Shown here: in pieces, positions 52,128 through 64,000 of the stretch
How positions within the stretch are numbered: position 1 is the stretch's first letter
Layout of the letters: the number at the start of each line of letters is the position of its first letter
From: Phallus indusiatus
Taxonomy: Eukaryota; Basidiomycota; Agaricomycetes; Phallales; Phallaceae
Assembly (NCBI GenBank): GCA_027605045.1
Contig: JAQFWX010000106.1
Coordinates: forward strand, 53,533 to 117,532
Direction: 5' to 3'
Length of the DNA stretch: 64,000 nucleotides
The notes under the pieces: model-generated
What the model saw: the letters and a program-made list of their open reading frames with translations, nothing else
Database searches by the model: none
What the model was told of the DNA's origin: nothing
Position numbers and translations under genes: made by a program

Positions 52128-52285
52128 TTATTGTCTAATATTAATATTTTTTCCCAACAGCAAACGGAGTGGTAGATTGATGATGATGATGATGATGATG
52201 TACAAGTCGATTGCTGACGGAGTTTGAAAGTGACAAATTCCTTCTGTGCTGGCGCACGTATTAGTTATTGAAACGTTCTAAAACT
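52128..52285. promoter_or_regulatory. Bidirectional promoter VPS71 / TRAP-alpha
   Basis: 158 bp between divergent ATGs, including a GATGATGATGATGATGATG run (about 52180-52200). Both genes must share it. No recognised factor site is claimed. Confidence 0.55.
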
Positions 52286-53492
52286 ATGCGGCTCGTCAGC
52301 GTCGGTCTTGTGCTTGGTTTATTATCTGCTGTTCTTGGTGGTGAGATTTTCAAAGACAGTTTTGAATAACAGATAATAATGCAAAACGCTGTTTATGTTT
52401 AGCTGACGTGGTCCGCGACGAAGACGACATTGACATCGAATCTTCCGAGCTTATTATAACTGCTCACTTTCCGGATACTAACCCGTTCCATCGCAAGTTT
52501 TGCTATATGAGTTTATGTTTTATATTCGAACTCATGTTGTTTTGCAGATGTTGTTAATGGTCAGACCAACAACTTGTATCTCATCATAGACAACAAGTCT
52601 GAAGTCAATGCCACGCTCAAATCCGTGTCTGGGTCGCTCCATCATCCTCAAACGCAAGCCTTAGTTAAGAATGTACGCGCACGACTTTAGCTGTCCATAT
52701 TAAACTTAGTTGCATCTTTATTCAGCTCACTACTATGCCTACTCCCGTTCTTTCCGTAGCCGGCACCAAGTTTAGCATTCCTTATGCATTCCATAGCGAG
52801 TAGGACTCAATTTTCATCGTTTTAACAAGCTTTTAAGTAACGTTTATATAGATTGAAGGTTTGAACCCTTGATCTATTGTCTGTTTCGCGATGTTTACCC
52901 ATACAACTACAGCCTGGTGATTACGACCTTCACATTTGGGTTGATCGCAGTTTAGACGTGAGCATTCTTGTTCAGCTACACTCAGGGATACACTTCAACT
53001 TCACTTTTTCCTCATAGGGTACAACTTTTGAACGCGCAACAGCATACGAAGGTAAAATCACGGTCGTTGAACCTGAAGCGTCATTCTTTGATATTAAAAT
53101 GTAAGGACATCGATTTGCCTCGTAAGGTAATCGTGTTGTCTCATTATATTATTTGGATCTGTAGGATTATCACATACCTTATCACCGGTGGTGTTTTGGC
53201 AGCCGGAGGATATTTTGCGGTCCTTTCCTTCGTTCCAACTCTCGTGAAACCTAAAAAGAAACGTGTCGTCAAAGAAAATATTAGTGCTCCGTCAGCTACC
53301 AGCGTGACCACTAGCAGCGGCGCAACATATCAAGAGGAATGGATCCCGGAACATCATCTTAAATCCACTGCACGTCGTGGAGGCAAAAAGGCTGAAGGTG
53401 CATTAAGCAGTGGCGACGAAAAATCTCCCTCTAGCGGTGGTGAAGATGGTGCCGCGACTTCTCGCAAATCCAAGCGAGGCAAAAAAGCTTAA
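52286..53492 (+). CDS. Translocon-associated protein alpha (SSR1/TRAP-alpha-like)
   Basis: ATG 52286 gives a signal peptide (MRLVSVGLVLGLLSAVLG), then an acidic stretch (RDEDDIDIESSELIITAHFP). The lumenal domain has NGQTNNLYLIIDNKSEVNATLKSV, followed by FSIPYAFHSE and the typical DYDLHIWVDRSLD. One membrane helix (YLITGGVLAAGGYFAVLSFV) is followed by a basic cytosolic tail rich in Lys and Ser, ending KSKRGKKA. The layout matches TRAP-alpha of the ER translocon (Irc22 in yeast). Six or so short introns. A long 3' exon carries the helix and tail. Confidence 0.82.
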
Positions 53493-53719
53493 ATCCCTGA
53501 CTTAATTGGGTACTTGGGTATTTGAGTCATTCGTTTTATCTACGTACGTAAAAGGAGGCGAAAAGCGGGTTCCTCATACCGTTAATATGGATCTATCCAC
53601 TTGTTTAGTTTGATTTACTATATAATGGTCATCGGAGACGTTGATCGAATGCATTATTAACATGAATCAGACCGTTTTATATCCAAAAAAAACAACGATG
53701 TAGTACCATCCGTGTAATA

Positions 53720-56229
53720 TTATGCGAGTTCGCCGTAAACTAAGGCACCGTCAACTATCGTGCTCGTCACCCTTGCATTAAGAATCTGATTTTCTGGAAC
53801 CGTCATAATATCTGTATCCAGGACGATCAAATCTGCACGTAATCCCTTTCTAATCGAGCCAAACTCATTTTCACTGAATGCCGCATATGCGGAATCGTAT
53901 GTCATCCCCTTCAACGCTTGCATCCGGGTAAGCTTTTCTTCAGGGTACCTTGTATGACGTTGAATGATAAGTGGCGTATATATCAACAATAGGATTCATA
54001 TTTACCATCCCTTTGAACCATGTGGCGAAGAACCGTCAGGGGCTAGCCTTGTCACAGCAGCATAGAATCCCTTCAAAGGGTCAATACTTTCAATCGGAAA
54101 GTCGGATCCAATGGGTAGAATGTTTGCCCACGATTTTCTACGCAAAAGAAAAAAGAAAGGGCTTTGGCATTGTTTGGTTTTGATTGAGAATGTACTACTG
54201 ACTGGAGTAAAGTCTGGTATGCATATGCACCTTTCATACGTTCAGAACCAATTCTAAGCTCGGCAAAGGACATGTCACTAGTGGCGTGTGTGGGTTGAAC
54301 GCTGGGTATAACTTGTGAAAAAGTCAATACACATGGAAGACAATTAGGGTAGATCTTACCGCCTAGGTTTCCTAGCCTGTCTAGATCAGATGGCTGCAAA
54401 ATCTGTGAAAATATTGCTTAAATTGTGCTAATATATTTTAACATTCAATTCGTACCTGTGCATGCTCAATCCTGGGACGCACAACACTGGCATTGTAGGT
54501 TCGAAGAACGTCCTCAAAGATATCCAAAGCATTCGCATTAGCCTGATCGCCAATGCAGTGGATATTCTAATCGCATCGTATTCAACGATAGTTTAAATAC
54601 GCCAGTTAAAAAACGTACGACTTGCCACCCGTCTTTGAAAAACTGGTGTATTTGGGCAGAAAGTACCCCTGGAGCAGTAAGGAGAAGACCCTTTTCATTA
54701 GGGTTATCCGAGTACGGCTCAATCATCGCAGCTCCCCAAGAACCAAGAGCGCCGTCTGAGACAAGTTTGACACTCCTGACAGTCAGTCGTCCATTCCCGT
54801 AGTTCTCCAGTCGGGGGATTTTATCTCCCCAATACTCGTCGCTCGGGATACGGCCCATGACATACAAGCGAATTGGGATGATGTTTTTGTCGGCCATACT
54901 ATACAAAGAAGAACGTTAACGAGACTCGATCGCGGGGTGAATTCTAAGACATTACTCTTTGAAAAAAAGGATTTGTTCAGGACTGGTACCAGCATCATGA
55001 ATTGAAGTTAGACCATGAGCAACAGCGTCTTTCATTGCTGTTTCGAAATAACGTTTCATAGTGCTAGTCGACCACGCAGGAGATGGAATAAGTTTTCGGG
55101 CATTATCAACAAATATTCCTGATGAAATCGTGAAATTTCTGAACAAAACTATCAATAATGAATAGTGAACAAAACCTGTTGGGTTGCCGTCTTCATCCCG
55201 AACTATATTCCCTCCTTCGACAGTCTCCGGGAGATTTCCCATATACTAGTAACCGTTAGAACCATTTTTAGAAATACAGATACAATCATTACCTTTAGTA
55301 CTTTAGTAGAAACCCAGCTTGCATGCCCGTCGATTCGAGTCAAAACGATGGGCCGTCCATTCAACACCGGGTCCTCATCTAACTCGGCCTATTATGGAAC
55401 CAAATCTCTCTATAGATGGATCAACTTGCTAGCACGATGAGAGAGCTCACCGCTGTTGGAAAATGTCCCTCCGAAGACCATAAGTTTTGGTTCCATCCGA
55501 AACCTTCAATCCAAGCATCGGTGTCGTTTTTAATATCTGGGTTATTCTCAATAAATAATCGTACTCTGCGATTAATTTCTAATAATTTGATTGATAAATG
55601 ATTAAAAAATAGTAATGAATGACAAGAACCTGTAACCGATGCAGAACCTTCCAAGTTTAGCTGTTGCTTGAAGCCGTACTCCAGAATGTGGCCATGAGGA
55701 TCTTATCTGACGTAGTCAATACCAAGACATAACACGACAGACAGTTATGCACCTGCGAAACCTGGAACAAGAATCGAACCCTGTTTAAGATGATAAACGT
55801 CTAAACCTTGCTTAATGTTTCTGAAGGAGCTCGTGATTTTACTGAGGAAATCTTGGACACCGTAACGTTCAGTTATCTCCACTACACCCAATAGAGAGTC
55901 AAAAATCATGAAGTCGTGTAGATTGTTTTCAGAGACATACGGAAAGAACCGGTGTCTGCAATTCGACCGTTTGAGACTACGCAACACTCCACTCTTGGAT
56001 TACTTTTATCGACTGTGTAAATGTTCCGTTCTTTGGAACATATCGCGTAAGAGCCTGGTAGTGAGGCACGATCGTAGTTGGCACGAGAAATAAAAAATGC
56101 AGCTGATGAGAGAAGCAAAGTAAGACTGATGACACCGATGGAAAAGCCAGAATGTCTGGATTCCAGCGACGAAGGAATGCTGTTGGTTTCTTTGGTTTGA
56201 GGTGCTTTCTGGGTAGGCGATTTCGACAT
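53720..56229 (-). CDS. Amidohydro_3 (YtcJ-like) metal-dependent amidohydrolase, membrane anchored
   Basis: ATG 56229 (MSKSPTQKAPQTKETNS). An N-terminal helix (FSIGVISLTLLLSSAAFFI) suggests a type II anchor. The metal-binding HxH segment GFADPHGHILEYGF is split by an intron (about 55690-55770). Later landmarks are EGFGWNQNLW, VRSVKLVSDGALGSWGAAM and a C-terminal GLRADLIVLDTDI. The order fits the Amidohydro_3 family (YtcJ, N-substituted formamide deformylase-like). The true substrate is unknown. There are many short introns. The stop is at 53720-53722. Confidence 0.85.
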
Positions 56230-58014
56230 CTTTTATTGCGAAGATCGCTGTAAAGCAAGTAGCGTCGAACGTCTCGTATCCTCAGCGAAATCTGGGGTAG
56301 ATCCAAGCTAGCGTACCAGCCAAGTCGCAAGCTGTCCGAATCAAACTCCGTTGGTCGTAGCTTCAGCCTTTTTTACGTTATATTTTTCTCAAAGGTGTTG
56401 AGAAGGAACAGAAGGTGCCAGCTTTGGTTTGGAGGTGGTTAGTCGGTTTATTAGTCTTAGCAGTCAAGATGAGTTCGTACGTGCGCTCGTTCAAATTTGA
56501 TTTGTCTTTTTGAAATCCAACCTTTCCAGACCGTCATTTTAAGGGTTCACAAGCGAATTCTTTCACAAACGTGCTAGTGCTATCTTTCATATTTGTCTCG
56601 CAATTGATGGCACCTTTTTCAGACTCTACACTGTGGTTCATGGTGTCCTCAGTGGAACGATGCCCAGTGGTACTTCTTCGGACATAATGGTGTAAAGCTC
56701 TCGTTTCGCTTCATTTGGTCTTCATTGATAAAACCGTACTGAGATTCCATTTCAATCGTCTTATTAATACGTCATGTGTCTACCTTGACATAAGTAATAC
56801 ACAGGACGCGGGTTGTTTTTTTTTCAAATAAATTCCTGGGAATCAGCTTGGGAGCTTGGCTTAAGTGGGTATTTCGAAGAATTGATCTACGCGGATTTTT
56901 CCTTGAACCTATATGATGGATTTTATGCAATGCTTATGTCGTTTAAAGTCCTCTTAGCTTGACTGCGAGGGAGACCATGGCCCCCATGATTGATACGATC
57001 CGAGTCGCAGGTTCACCGCCAAGATCGAGGACAGGTCAAATGATCAAACTCGACATTGGAATGGGAAAGGAAGGTATAGAGATGTTGAGGAACTTGAGAT
57101 GAAATATGCTATCTGACACTGGGGAATGAGTTTAAACTGGCCAAAGACAATAATATCTTGCGAGCCTTTAGAATAATGTGAATAAAAGCAGCAAATGAAA
57201 ATGCCAAGTTCAAATTATCTAGTTGAACCGCTTTGCAATTGCACCAAGATACTGACAGTGCAATAATAAGTATTGGGTGAGGCTTTCGGGCATTTACAAA
57301 AATTAAGAAAAGATGATGAGAAACTAGTGGGTAGATTGAAAAATTGATCGAATATAGTTAGCCCGGTGAAATGTTTGTAGTTTCTCATGAGCGATAGATG
57401 GAGAATTTCTGCCACACGAAATGATGAGGTAGAGTCCATAAGTGGTGGTTTGTAAGAGCGCCACATCCGTTATCCGTGATCGCAGAGGGCCGCAGGGACA
57501 TATAATAAATAAACCCACCTGCAAGGCCTGACAAGGCTCACGCGAACATCAGGGGACAAGCGAGCCCATATAAGATACTCATAAGCCAGCGTAAGGCCCA
57601 TATAACACATCAACTAGACGAGCGTAAGTTTGGTGCCGTTTTATTGATGTACCTGAGATCTGCCGGAATCACGAGACGGCGGCTATGATTCATGAACTTC
57701 GGAAGTCCGGACGTATTATCTCGAGAAATTCACTAACCAGTATGATGCTTTCTATCAGACACCCATCTAAACGGTACTTCAAAAGGCCTCAATACCGGCG
57801 AATAGGCACAAATTTGACTAGTAAAATATTCACAATATTCTCGTTTCTCTAAGGCGAGGATTCGTACACTGAGAAATCTTCATCGGAAGAATGCGTACTA
57901 GTAATTGAAGAAAACACATCATGTTACAGACAGATTGACGTTATATGTACATTTGGAACACAGGGACACTGCATAGAGTACATTTACCAAGAAATGACAA
58001 GTAAGAATCACATA
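56230..58014. other. Intergenic region, no supported gene
   Basis: About 1.8 kb of AT-rich DNA. A possible short exon start near 56468 (ATGAGTTC followed by GTACGTG) leads to no recognisable protein. GCCCATATAA occurs twice near 57563 and 57596. No RNA gene or transposon end was recognised. Confidence 0.4.
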
Positions 58015-60619
58015 CTAGGTGGAAACGGCCTGAATATACTTATCAACCCCATCTTGTACGGCCTTCCAATTACTGATGATGCTCGGCCTCAAGTTATTGA
58101 GAACGATGGGACCTGTCGGTCCATTCAGGACATTATAGAAGGCATTGAGGGTGTTCAAAGCCGTGGTGATATCGGCCCATATGAGAGACACCTGAGAGAG
58201 ACTAGTAGCAATGGTGTTCACGAAAGGAAGGAGACTAAATAGCGAATGGCATGAGCAACGGTGCGTGTCCTTATAGACATATACTTGCCCTTCAAGCTTC
58301 CCTTTAGTGTTTTGCGCATTCGAGATGGAGCCTTTCAATTCATTTATCGCCTCGATAATCTTTCAGAGTAATTTTTAGATTATTAGTGCGACAGTCAATA
58401 GTGGTATTCACTACATACCTTTGACGCCTCGATAGCCTGCCAAACAGCAAGACCGCCAAGGGCAGCTAGTGGAGATTTGTGAATTAAGCATCTCTGGATG
58501 AGGTTGAATATAATTACTGCCAGCGCCGAGTGCAACAAGCATTCCAACCCCAGGTAAAAAAACAGCCGCAGTAAAGGCAATGAAAGCTCCGAACGCGGCA
58601 AGGCAGGCATACATAGTCATCTTCTTCTGTTGCTCGGTGAGGTCATTAACGCTGTTGGTCCATCTATTGTTCATGACCAGATTTGAGTGAACAAGATGAA
58701 ACGTGAAATTAGGCAAACGTACGTCGTGATATTTTCATCACACTCGGCAATGAGCTTCTTGACCAAGTTGACAACGTTGTCCCAGTCGTTCTTTACTTGA
58801 GTCCTGAATGATATCACAGTGAATGAGGGAAATCCTCTGAATACACAAACAACTCACGAACGTTCTGACAGCTCCTCCGCACTCTTATGGTACTCCGCGA
58901 CAAGAGGCGTATTGGTTGCAAGGAACACACTCATCGGTAAGTCTGTAGGCTTAGCTGCATTATCCGGCGCAACAGTGGGGAGTAACGCTATTTGCAGCGC
59001 GGCATAAGACCCCAAGTCTCGAGCAACAGGGAGGGTGTCCAGTTGTAACTTGAGGTATTTGTCACGGTAGTACGTCATGACGGTAAGAAGGTTCGAATCT
59101 GATTCATCAATGGGACTAATGCATTTATATTGATCGAGGAATGGCTGCTGAAGGAGAGTCTGTTGAAGAATGTGAATTAACCCTAGAAAGTACAATCAAA
59201 GTAAAGTGAATTTACGTTGAACTGGTTGATGATTTTACCCGTGCTATCGGCCAAGTCATTCAGCTTCTTCTGAGTGTCGCTAGGAGGTCTATATACAGCT
59301 GTAAGTATATGAAAGGGGGTAATGGGAAGACCAAATTCATACCCAAGGACTTTCTCAACCGTCGCATCATCGCTGCTTGCCCTGTTAATTGCATCGTAAA
59401 AACTCCTCTAATAATTTGTAATTCGTACATAATAAATGCATTTACCTGGGAGTAGCAGCGCTCACAAACCCAGATAAAGACGGCGCATCCTGTCCATGCG
59501 CGGCAGCTAGTTTGTAAAAGGCAATTTCTGATTGAGTGAGTGGAACTTTTGGGAGAGCATTGAACCTTGTAGCAAGAGCTTGGTGAGATGACACAGAGCT
59601 CGTTGTGATCGCAGACATGGGCTGCTGAAGAATATTGATGTACTTTGTAGCATCGTCTGCAACTTTGGCCCATGCAACTGTGAGCGTTTGAGCATCCGTT
59701 TCTGAAACCGTACTCGTGTTATCCTTAACGCTATCCATACGACCTGCCACATCGGCCCAGACATCTAGAAGTGTTTTTGAGCTTGTCGTAGTGGTAGTAA
59801 GATTCTTGCTCAAAGCTACGAATCGGTTCTTCAAGTCTTCAGTCCTGGCGCGTAGACCCTCAAGACTCGAAATAATCTTTTGAAGACGAGCTTGGTCATT
59901 AAACAAGTTCTTGAATGAACCGGTAATGGTACTAATCGTGACACCTAGGATAGCAGAGATCTGCACGTCAGACTCCTCGGCAGTTGAGGCAAGCTTGAAT
60001 AAAGTCTGGAAAACCGGGTAGTCAAAAATCCATGAATAAGGGATAAATAATTACTCTAAATATTTCCCACAGTGTATTAAGGATACTCTTGTCAGCAAGG
60101 GCAGCGCTCTGCTGTTTGATTTGGTCATCAAGCTTGCGAAGCTGATCATCCATGCTCGTGATACGCTCGTTCACGGTCGCAATGTAGTCTGCAAACTGAA
60201 CAAGAGTAAGTAGCACGTATCCTGATGATTTGGTATTCTCTTACGTCAGAAAAGAATTTGTGATTTTCTTCGGCTTGAGCCCGAGCGTGATCTGAATATT
60301 CTTGAGCCACAGGCTGCATCGTCATGACCAGCAATTGGATGGTAAGCTCCGGAACGAGCACGTTGAAGGTGGAACTGTAACTGATAACATTCCTAGCCAA
60401 GGTGATATCGATACTCGTCAAGTTGGAAAATCGACTGTTTCCATCAGTGACGAGTGAAAGGAGGTTGGTGGTGTCATCACCAACTTGAATAGCCTCCAAA
60501 TAGGGAAAGACGAGAAGATTATTGAAAGCGCGTCGGGCATCAACATAGTCGGGGGCGAAGCTGCTAAGAGAACGGAGCTTGTCACCTGGCCCGAGAGCAG
60601 TAACGATGTTGGTAGACAT
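58015..60619 (-). CDS. Large helical protein with hydrophobic hairpin; alpha-pore-former-like layout
   Basis: ATG 60619 (MSTNIVTALGPGDK). About ten short exons continue in frame to the stop at 58015-58017. The protein is nearly all helical. The N-terminal half has heptad-rich segments (NERITSMDDQLRKLDDQIKQQ) and SLEGLRARTEDLKNRF. The second half has another amphipathic helix set, then a hydrophobic hairpin (AAFGAFIAFTAAVFLPGVG with LVALGAG) near 58540-58610, an Ala/Gly segment, and long helices ending DGVDKYIQAVST. Both halves contain a helix with a W-A-D phrase (VWADVAGRM; IWADITTAL), so internal duplication is possible. Helices around a hydrophobic hairpin recall ClyA/HBL-type pore-forming proteins. 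That is architectural inference, not a family match. There is no signal peptide. Confidence 0.55.
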
Positions 60620-61416
60620 GTTCGAGTGAGATAAGACCTGAATGGCAGGATGTGCTGCAGAAGGTTGGAAACCACAGTGAGTTTTATGGATAATGACGAT
60701 CAGCAAGGGCCGTATTTAAAGGCCAGTTGAAGCTGCAAAGCATGTTCCAAGTTTTTCTTAGAAATTGAGCGGCTGAGGTCACGTTCACTTACGATGCAAC
60801 ATGGAGCGAAGAAGAAAATCACGCGCATCTACGCGATTTCAGCAAATTGGGTTTGTATATTGCCATATTGAGTGACAGTTTTTCTATGAGATTCATGGCC
60901 AAGGAAGTGAAAAACCACCCTCAATCACGTAAAACTTTTCAGGGTGCTTCTGTGAGGCTCTTAAGGCATTATGATAGATCTGTCTGGCTTACCCGTAATT
61001 GAGTTGTTAACGGAAACGTCTGACAATCTTCACTCAATAATTCCTTCGTCTGCGAACCCTATTTGATTCAGTAAAATATCGGCGAGTGGAGGCTCACACC
61101 ACGTGCTGGATGTTTCTTGTCGGTCTTTGATGGTCCCCGAATTAATGAAAGCTAGATATTATTTCTCGCTCGAGTTGAAGACCACATAAGGCTATATCGA
61201 AACCTTGAAGCTCAAGTGAGTGGGTGTATAAGTAGGTGAGGCGAACCTGTGATACATATCATACGCTTTACAGACTCTTTCTTGTTTCTGCTATACGGTA
61301 GGCCTAATCCGAAGGATTTACACACATGTGTGTGAATCATACCTAGGCACTCGCTTCATGCTCACAAGATATTATGCGCAAATGATGCCTAGAGCAAAAT
61401 GAAGCCATCGACATCA

Positions 61417-61488
61417 ATAGTAATCGAAGATTCATTTTGTTGAGAATACCAGATAGTAATCGAAGGTTCATCTTGTTGAGAATACCAG
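61417..61488. repeat. 36-bp tandem duplication
   Basis: Two adjacent copies (61417-61452, 61453-61488) of a unit that starts ATAGTAATCGAAG and ends AATACCAG, differing at two positions. Confidence 0.85.
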
Positions 61489-62336
61489 AGCACTGAGTAT
61501 TCAGGTGAGTCACATTATCATGTCCGGACGAGAAAATTGAGAACTCGAAGGAACTCGAGGAGATTTAATCGCCTCAAAGAATTCTGTTTTGTTGCTTACT
61601 AGAGCCGCTGTAGGCGGCAAATCCCTGCAACACAGGAGCCAAAAGGAAGTTGAAAGGAAGTAGAGCGAATGAAGAAGTTGTATTTGAAAACAATAGAAGG
61701 AATATGTTAGCAAACATTATACAACCGAACAAAAGGACCAGCTAATATAGAATTCAATGAGAAGATGAAGCTGCGAGGATCTAACTTACTAAGTGGAAAG
61801 TATTCCAAAACTGAGATACAATTGACAAAATCGGGGTGTGAGAAATAAAGTTCGCCCATGAAAAACTGCTACAAGTATTAGCACCGCAACTATGATGTTG
61901 AGAAAACCATAGAGATCTCTGAAGACACTTGACAAATGTTCGTAGATTATTTATTCGGCAAATTCCGATGAGTTTATAAGCGGAATGTACTGCCGAGGTA
62001 GAAATATCTCATACTCCGTAAAATCCATTGATCACAAATTCAGGTATTTGAGAAGTATATACCCTGACAAAATATTTGGCACGTATACTTAACATCATTT
62101 TATACATGCAACATTTCATTGTAATCGTATCACTTCGACGCGTTAATTTTCTGTTACCAAAGCAGGCGTCTAAAGGACAAGCTACACCAATTGGATTTCG
62201 GAAGTCGCCGAATTCGAGAAGTTCATATCCTCTGACAGTCCATAGTTTGGGAGGGTTTGAGAGTTTGGGTAGGTACTTTTACAAGTGAAAAAGGAAGGAT
62301 AAAGGAAGTAATTCTTCAACTAAATAGTACCCTTGC

Positions 62337-62454
62337 GTTGGGTCACTGGCATGTCTTTTTATGTCTTTTTAGGACGCGGAGACACTTACGATGCCGTTGG
62401 GTCATTGGCATGTCTTTTTAGGTCTTTTTAGGACGCGGAGACACTTACGATGCG
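62337..62454. repeat. 59-bp tandem duplication upstream of the last gene
   Basis: Two adjacent copies (62337-62395, 62396-62454) that start GTTGGGTCA and contain two TGTCTTTTTA phrases and GGACGCGGAGACACTTACG. They lie about 210 bp before the ATG at 62662, so they may affect its promoter. Confidence 0.85.
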
Positions 62455-62661
62455 GTCGTTTGCGAAGAAATTCTCGATGGTTCAAGGAATTTCCGAATGA
62501 CTTCTGTTCTGTCGGGCTAAAATTGAGGGTGCACACCATGCAAAGACATGAAAGACCGCAAGACACCTTGTGGTCACAATTGAATCGCAGATACCCTTTC
62601 TATAAAAGCCCTATAATCGAAAACCTGATCCTCATCGAACATAACTCCAACTCGTTGTACC

Positions 62662-64000
62662 ATGTCTGGAAACCTTGATTATTCTTCGTTCTTGCCTGGT
62701 CGATTCGAATTCGCCTTGAAGGCGTTGACCAAGGCTTACCAGGACAATACTGATGCGCTCAATCGTACATACCTGCATACAGTCCTGCCTGGTGTTTATA
62801 CAAGTGCACGTGGGTAAATTCTAAAAAGCAAGTTAAGGTCGATTGTCTGACGATATTTGCACAGCGAATATCGTAGGCGCAAAGAACATACAATTCCAAA
62901 CAGCCTTTCGCTCTCTGGATTCTATTCGCGACCTCATCTCTTATGCTGAGTTGATAATCCCTCTTGTCCCCTCGATTACGGATAGGGATTCTTTAGCGGC
63001 CATTCTCCTTCCTGTTGCCTCTGGATGGAATGAGCTGATTGTCTCCGACCTCAACGATTTGAATGATGTAAGTTGCTCAATCCGTCATAATTTCTGTCTA
63101 TTGAGTTCACTGCTTGTGTATCTAGCAATATAAGGCTATTTTCACATCTTACCTACCTCGTCTCAACCCAATCTTGGATGGCTTGCAAAAGTTTTTGTCC
63201 GAACTTGCGAGTATAGACAAATCAAATCCACCGACTTGGTTCCATCAGACCCTCTTCGATACCCTTGTGTCAAAACTTTCCTTCGCTAGTTTTCGTCCAG
63301 GTGTCACAGGTCAATCTTCCCTTGCAGGCATTCTCGGTCTGTCTTTAAAGACTGTCTCCACTCCATTGAACGAAGTCCTATTCCCATTTTTACCCACAAA
63401 ACCGGATCCCAAGACCGCCATTACAGAGGCTATTCAAACTCACCTCGTCGAGGCTATCAATCAGTACAAACAAATGGTGGAAGACCTTATTCCGATCTTC
63501 ACACTTTTTGCCGACGCGTTGGTTATGTTATCAGATGAACAGCATGCTATTGTTCCGCGTATCAAGGAGAATGCTCCTGGGCCGAAGCCTACAACGGGAG
63601 ACCAATGTGTTGCTGCATGGACGGGGGTAAAGAATGCTGCGACTACTTTTATCCATCTCTTATCTGGGAATACTGACAGTACAAGTTCAACCACTACTCC
63701 CGCCCCGAAGCCCTTTCAAGTGAAAGACCTCGCTGTTCACTCCGCTCCCTCCTCCAAGTCTTCCCTCATTGCTCCAGGGGATGTGACTGCCGCTTTTGGG
63801 CCACCATCTATGGCTTCTCAGACACTTCCTCAAATGGGTACAACCACGGGTCAGATCGTCATGAATTTCAACAAAATTCTTACTCTGCCCTTCATCGAGT
63901 AAGCTACTGCTTTTTCTTTTACATCCCTCTTACCTGTATCGTTCCCCAAAAGTCAGTTGAAGGTGACCGATGCGAACCAGGGGGAGACGTCCGTCTATAA
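62662..64000 (+). CDS. Hypothetical helical protein, 3' end outside the window
   Basis: ATG 62662 (MSGNLDYSSFLPGRFE). Intron about 62812-62865, then NIVGAKNIQFQTAFRSL; intron about 63069-63125, then QYKAIFTSYLPRL and a long exon. A further intron after about 63899 leads to QLKVTDANQGETSVY, still open at the window edge. The protein is helical, with regular Leu/Ile spacing, and has a Ser/Thr/Pro-rich linker near 63680-63830. There is no signal peptide, membrane helix or recognised domain. It is divergent from the helical gene at 58015-60619 and shares its general composition, so the pair may be distantly related. This is uncertain. Confidence 0.6.

Larger units (their letters stand above)
60620..62661. 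other. Intergenic region between divergent helical-protein genes
   Basis: About 2.0 kb between two 5' ends. Apart from the two tandem duplications noted separately, nothing coding is seen. Open frames near 61510 and 62391 lack features. Confidence 0.45.

Noticed and set aside
56468..56700. Possible small gene starting ATGAGTTC with a GTACGTG intron
   Set aside because: The spliced frame stops quickly or gives no recognisable protein in any phase tried.

Overview
The window looks like nuclear DNA of an Agaricomycete-type basidiomycete. Genes are compact, on both strands, and split by many short introns (about 45-65 bp, GT...AG). Start codons often face each other across 150-350 bp, and the conserved proteins are fungal housekeeping types. 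No organism name can be given from sequence alone.

Region 1 (1-14347) is mostly one large transposon. A 12,727-bp Mutator-like element (MULE, 1612-14338) has terminal inverted repeats whose outer 109 bp match perfectly, and it is bounded by a 9-bp target duplication, GCACAAGGG (1603-1611 and 14339-14347). It carries a ten-exon MULE transposase with a SWIM zinc finger (2439-6291). That gene is dead: a 588-bp hAT-type MITE with its own 8-bp duplication sits in a coding exon, and a CGA-to-TGA stop interrupts the DDE domain. The cargo is an Ala/Pro-rich accessory gene split by a cassette, a pair of paralogous small genes (one frameshifted), a 702-bp solo LTR, and an apparently intact seven-exon gene of unknown function on the minus strand. 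A 575-bp foldback element is nested in the right terminal repeat.

Region 2 (14492-29690) holds a DUF1295 membrane protein, RPB5, two tandem copies of a secreted or single-pass membrane protein with an Asp/Gly/Pro-rich ectodomain, an HRP1-like two-RRM protein, a UBP8-like deubiquitinase and a PHO84-type phosphate transporter. The tandem copies come from a 1.7-kb segmental duplication that also copied the 3' end of HRP1 as a dead fragment.

Region 3 (32018-56229) holds a DUF3445 protein, a double-PHD MYST acetyltransferase, a complex I small subunit divergent from a Rieske-AIF oxidoreductase, a LAMMER kinase, an alpha/beta hydrolase, SWD2/WDR82, VPS71/ZNHIT1, TRAP-alpha and a membrane-anchored Amidohydro_3 enzyme. 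Several of these act in transcription, chromatin or mRNA 3'-end formation.

Region 4 (58015-64000) has two helical proteins of unknown function. One has a hydrophobic hairpin between long helices, reminiscent of alpha-helical pore-forming proteins. The last gene runs off the window. Intron and exon borders were assigned by eye. Those of the transposase, the cargo gene, DUF1295, RPB5 and the complex I subunit were checked for phase and total length; the others are approximate.
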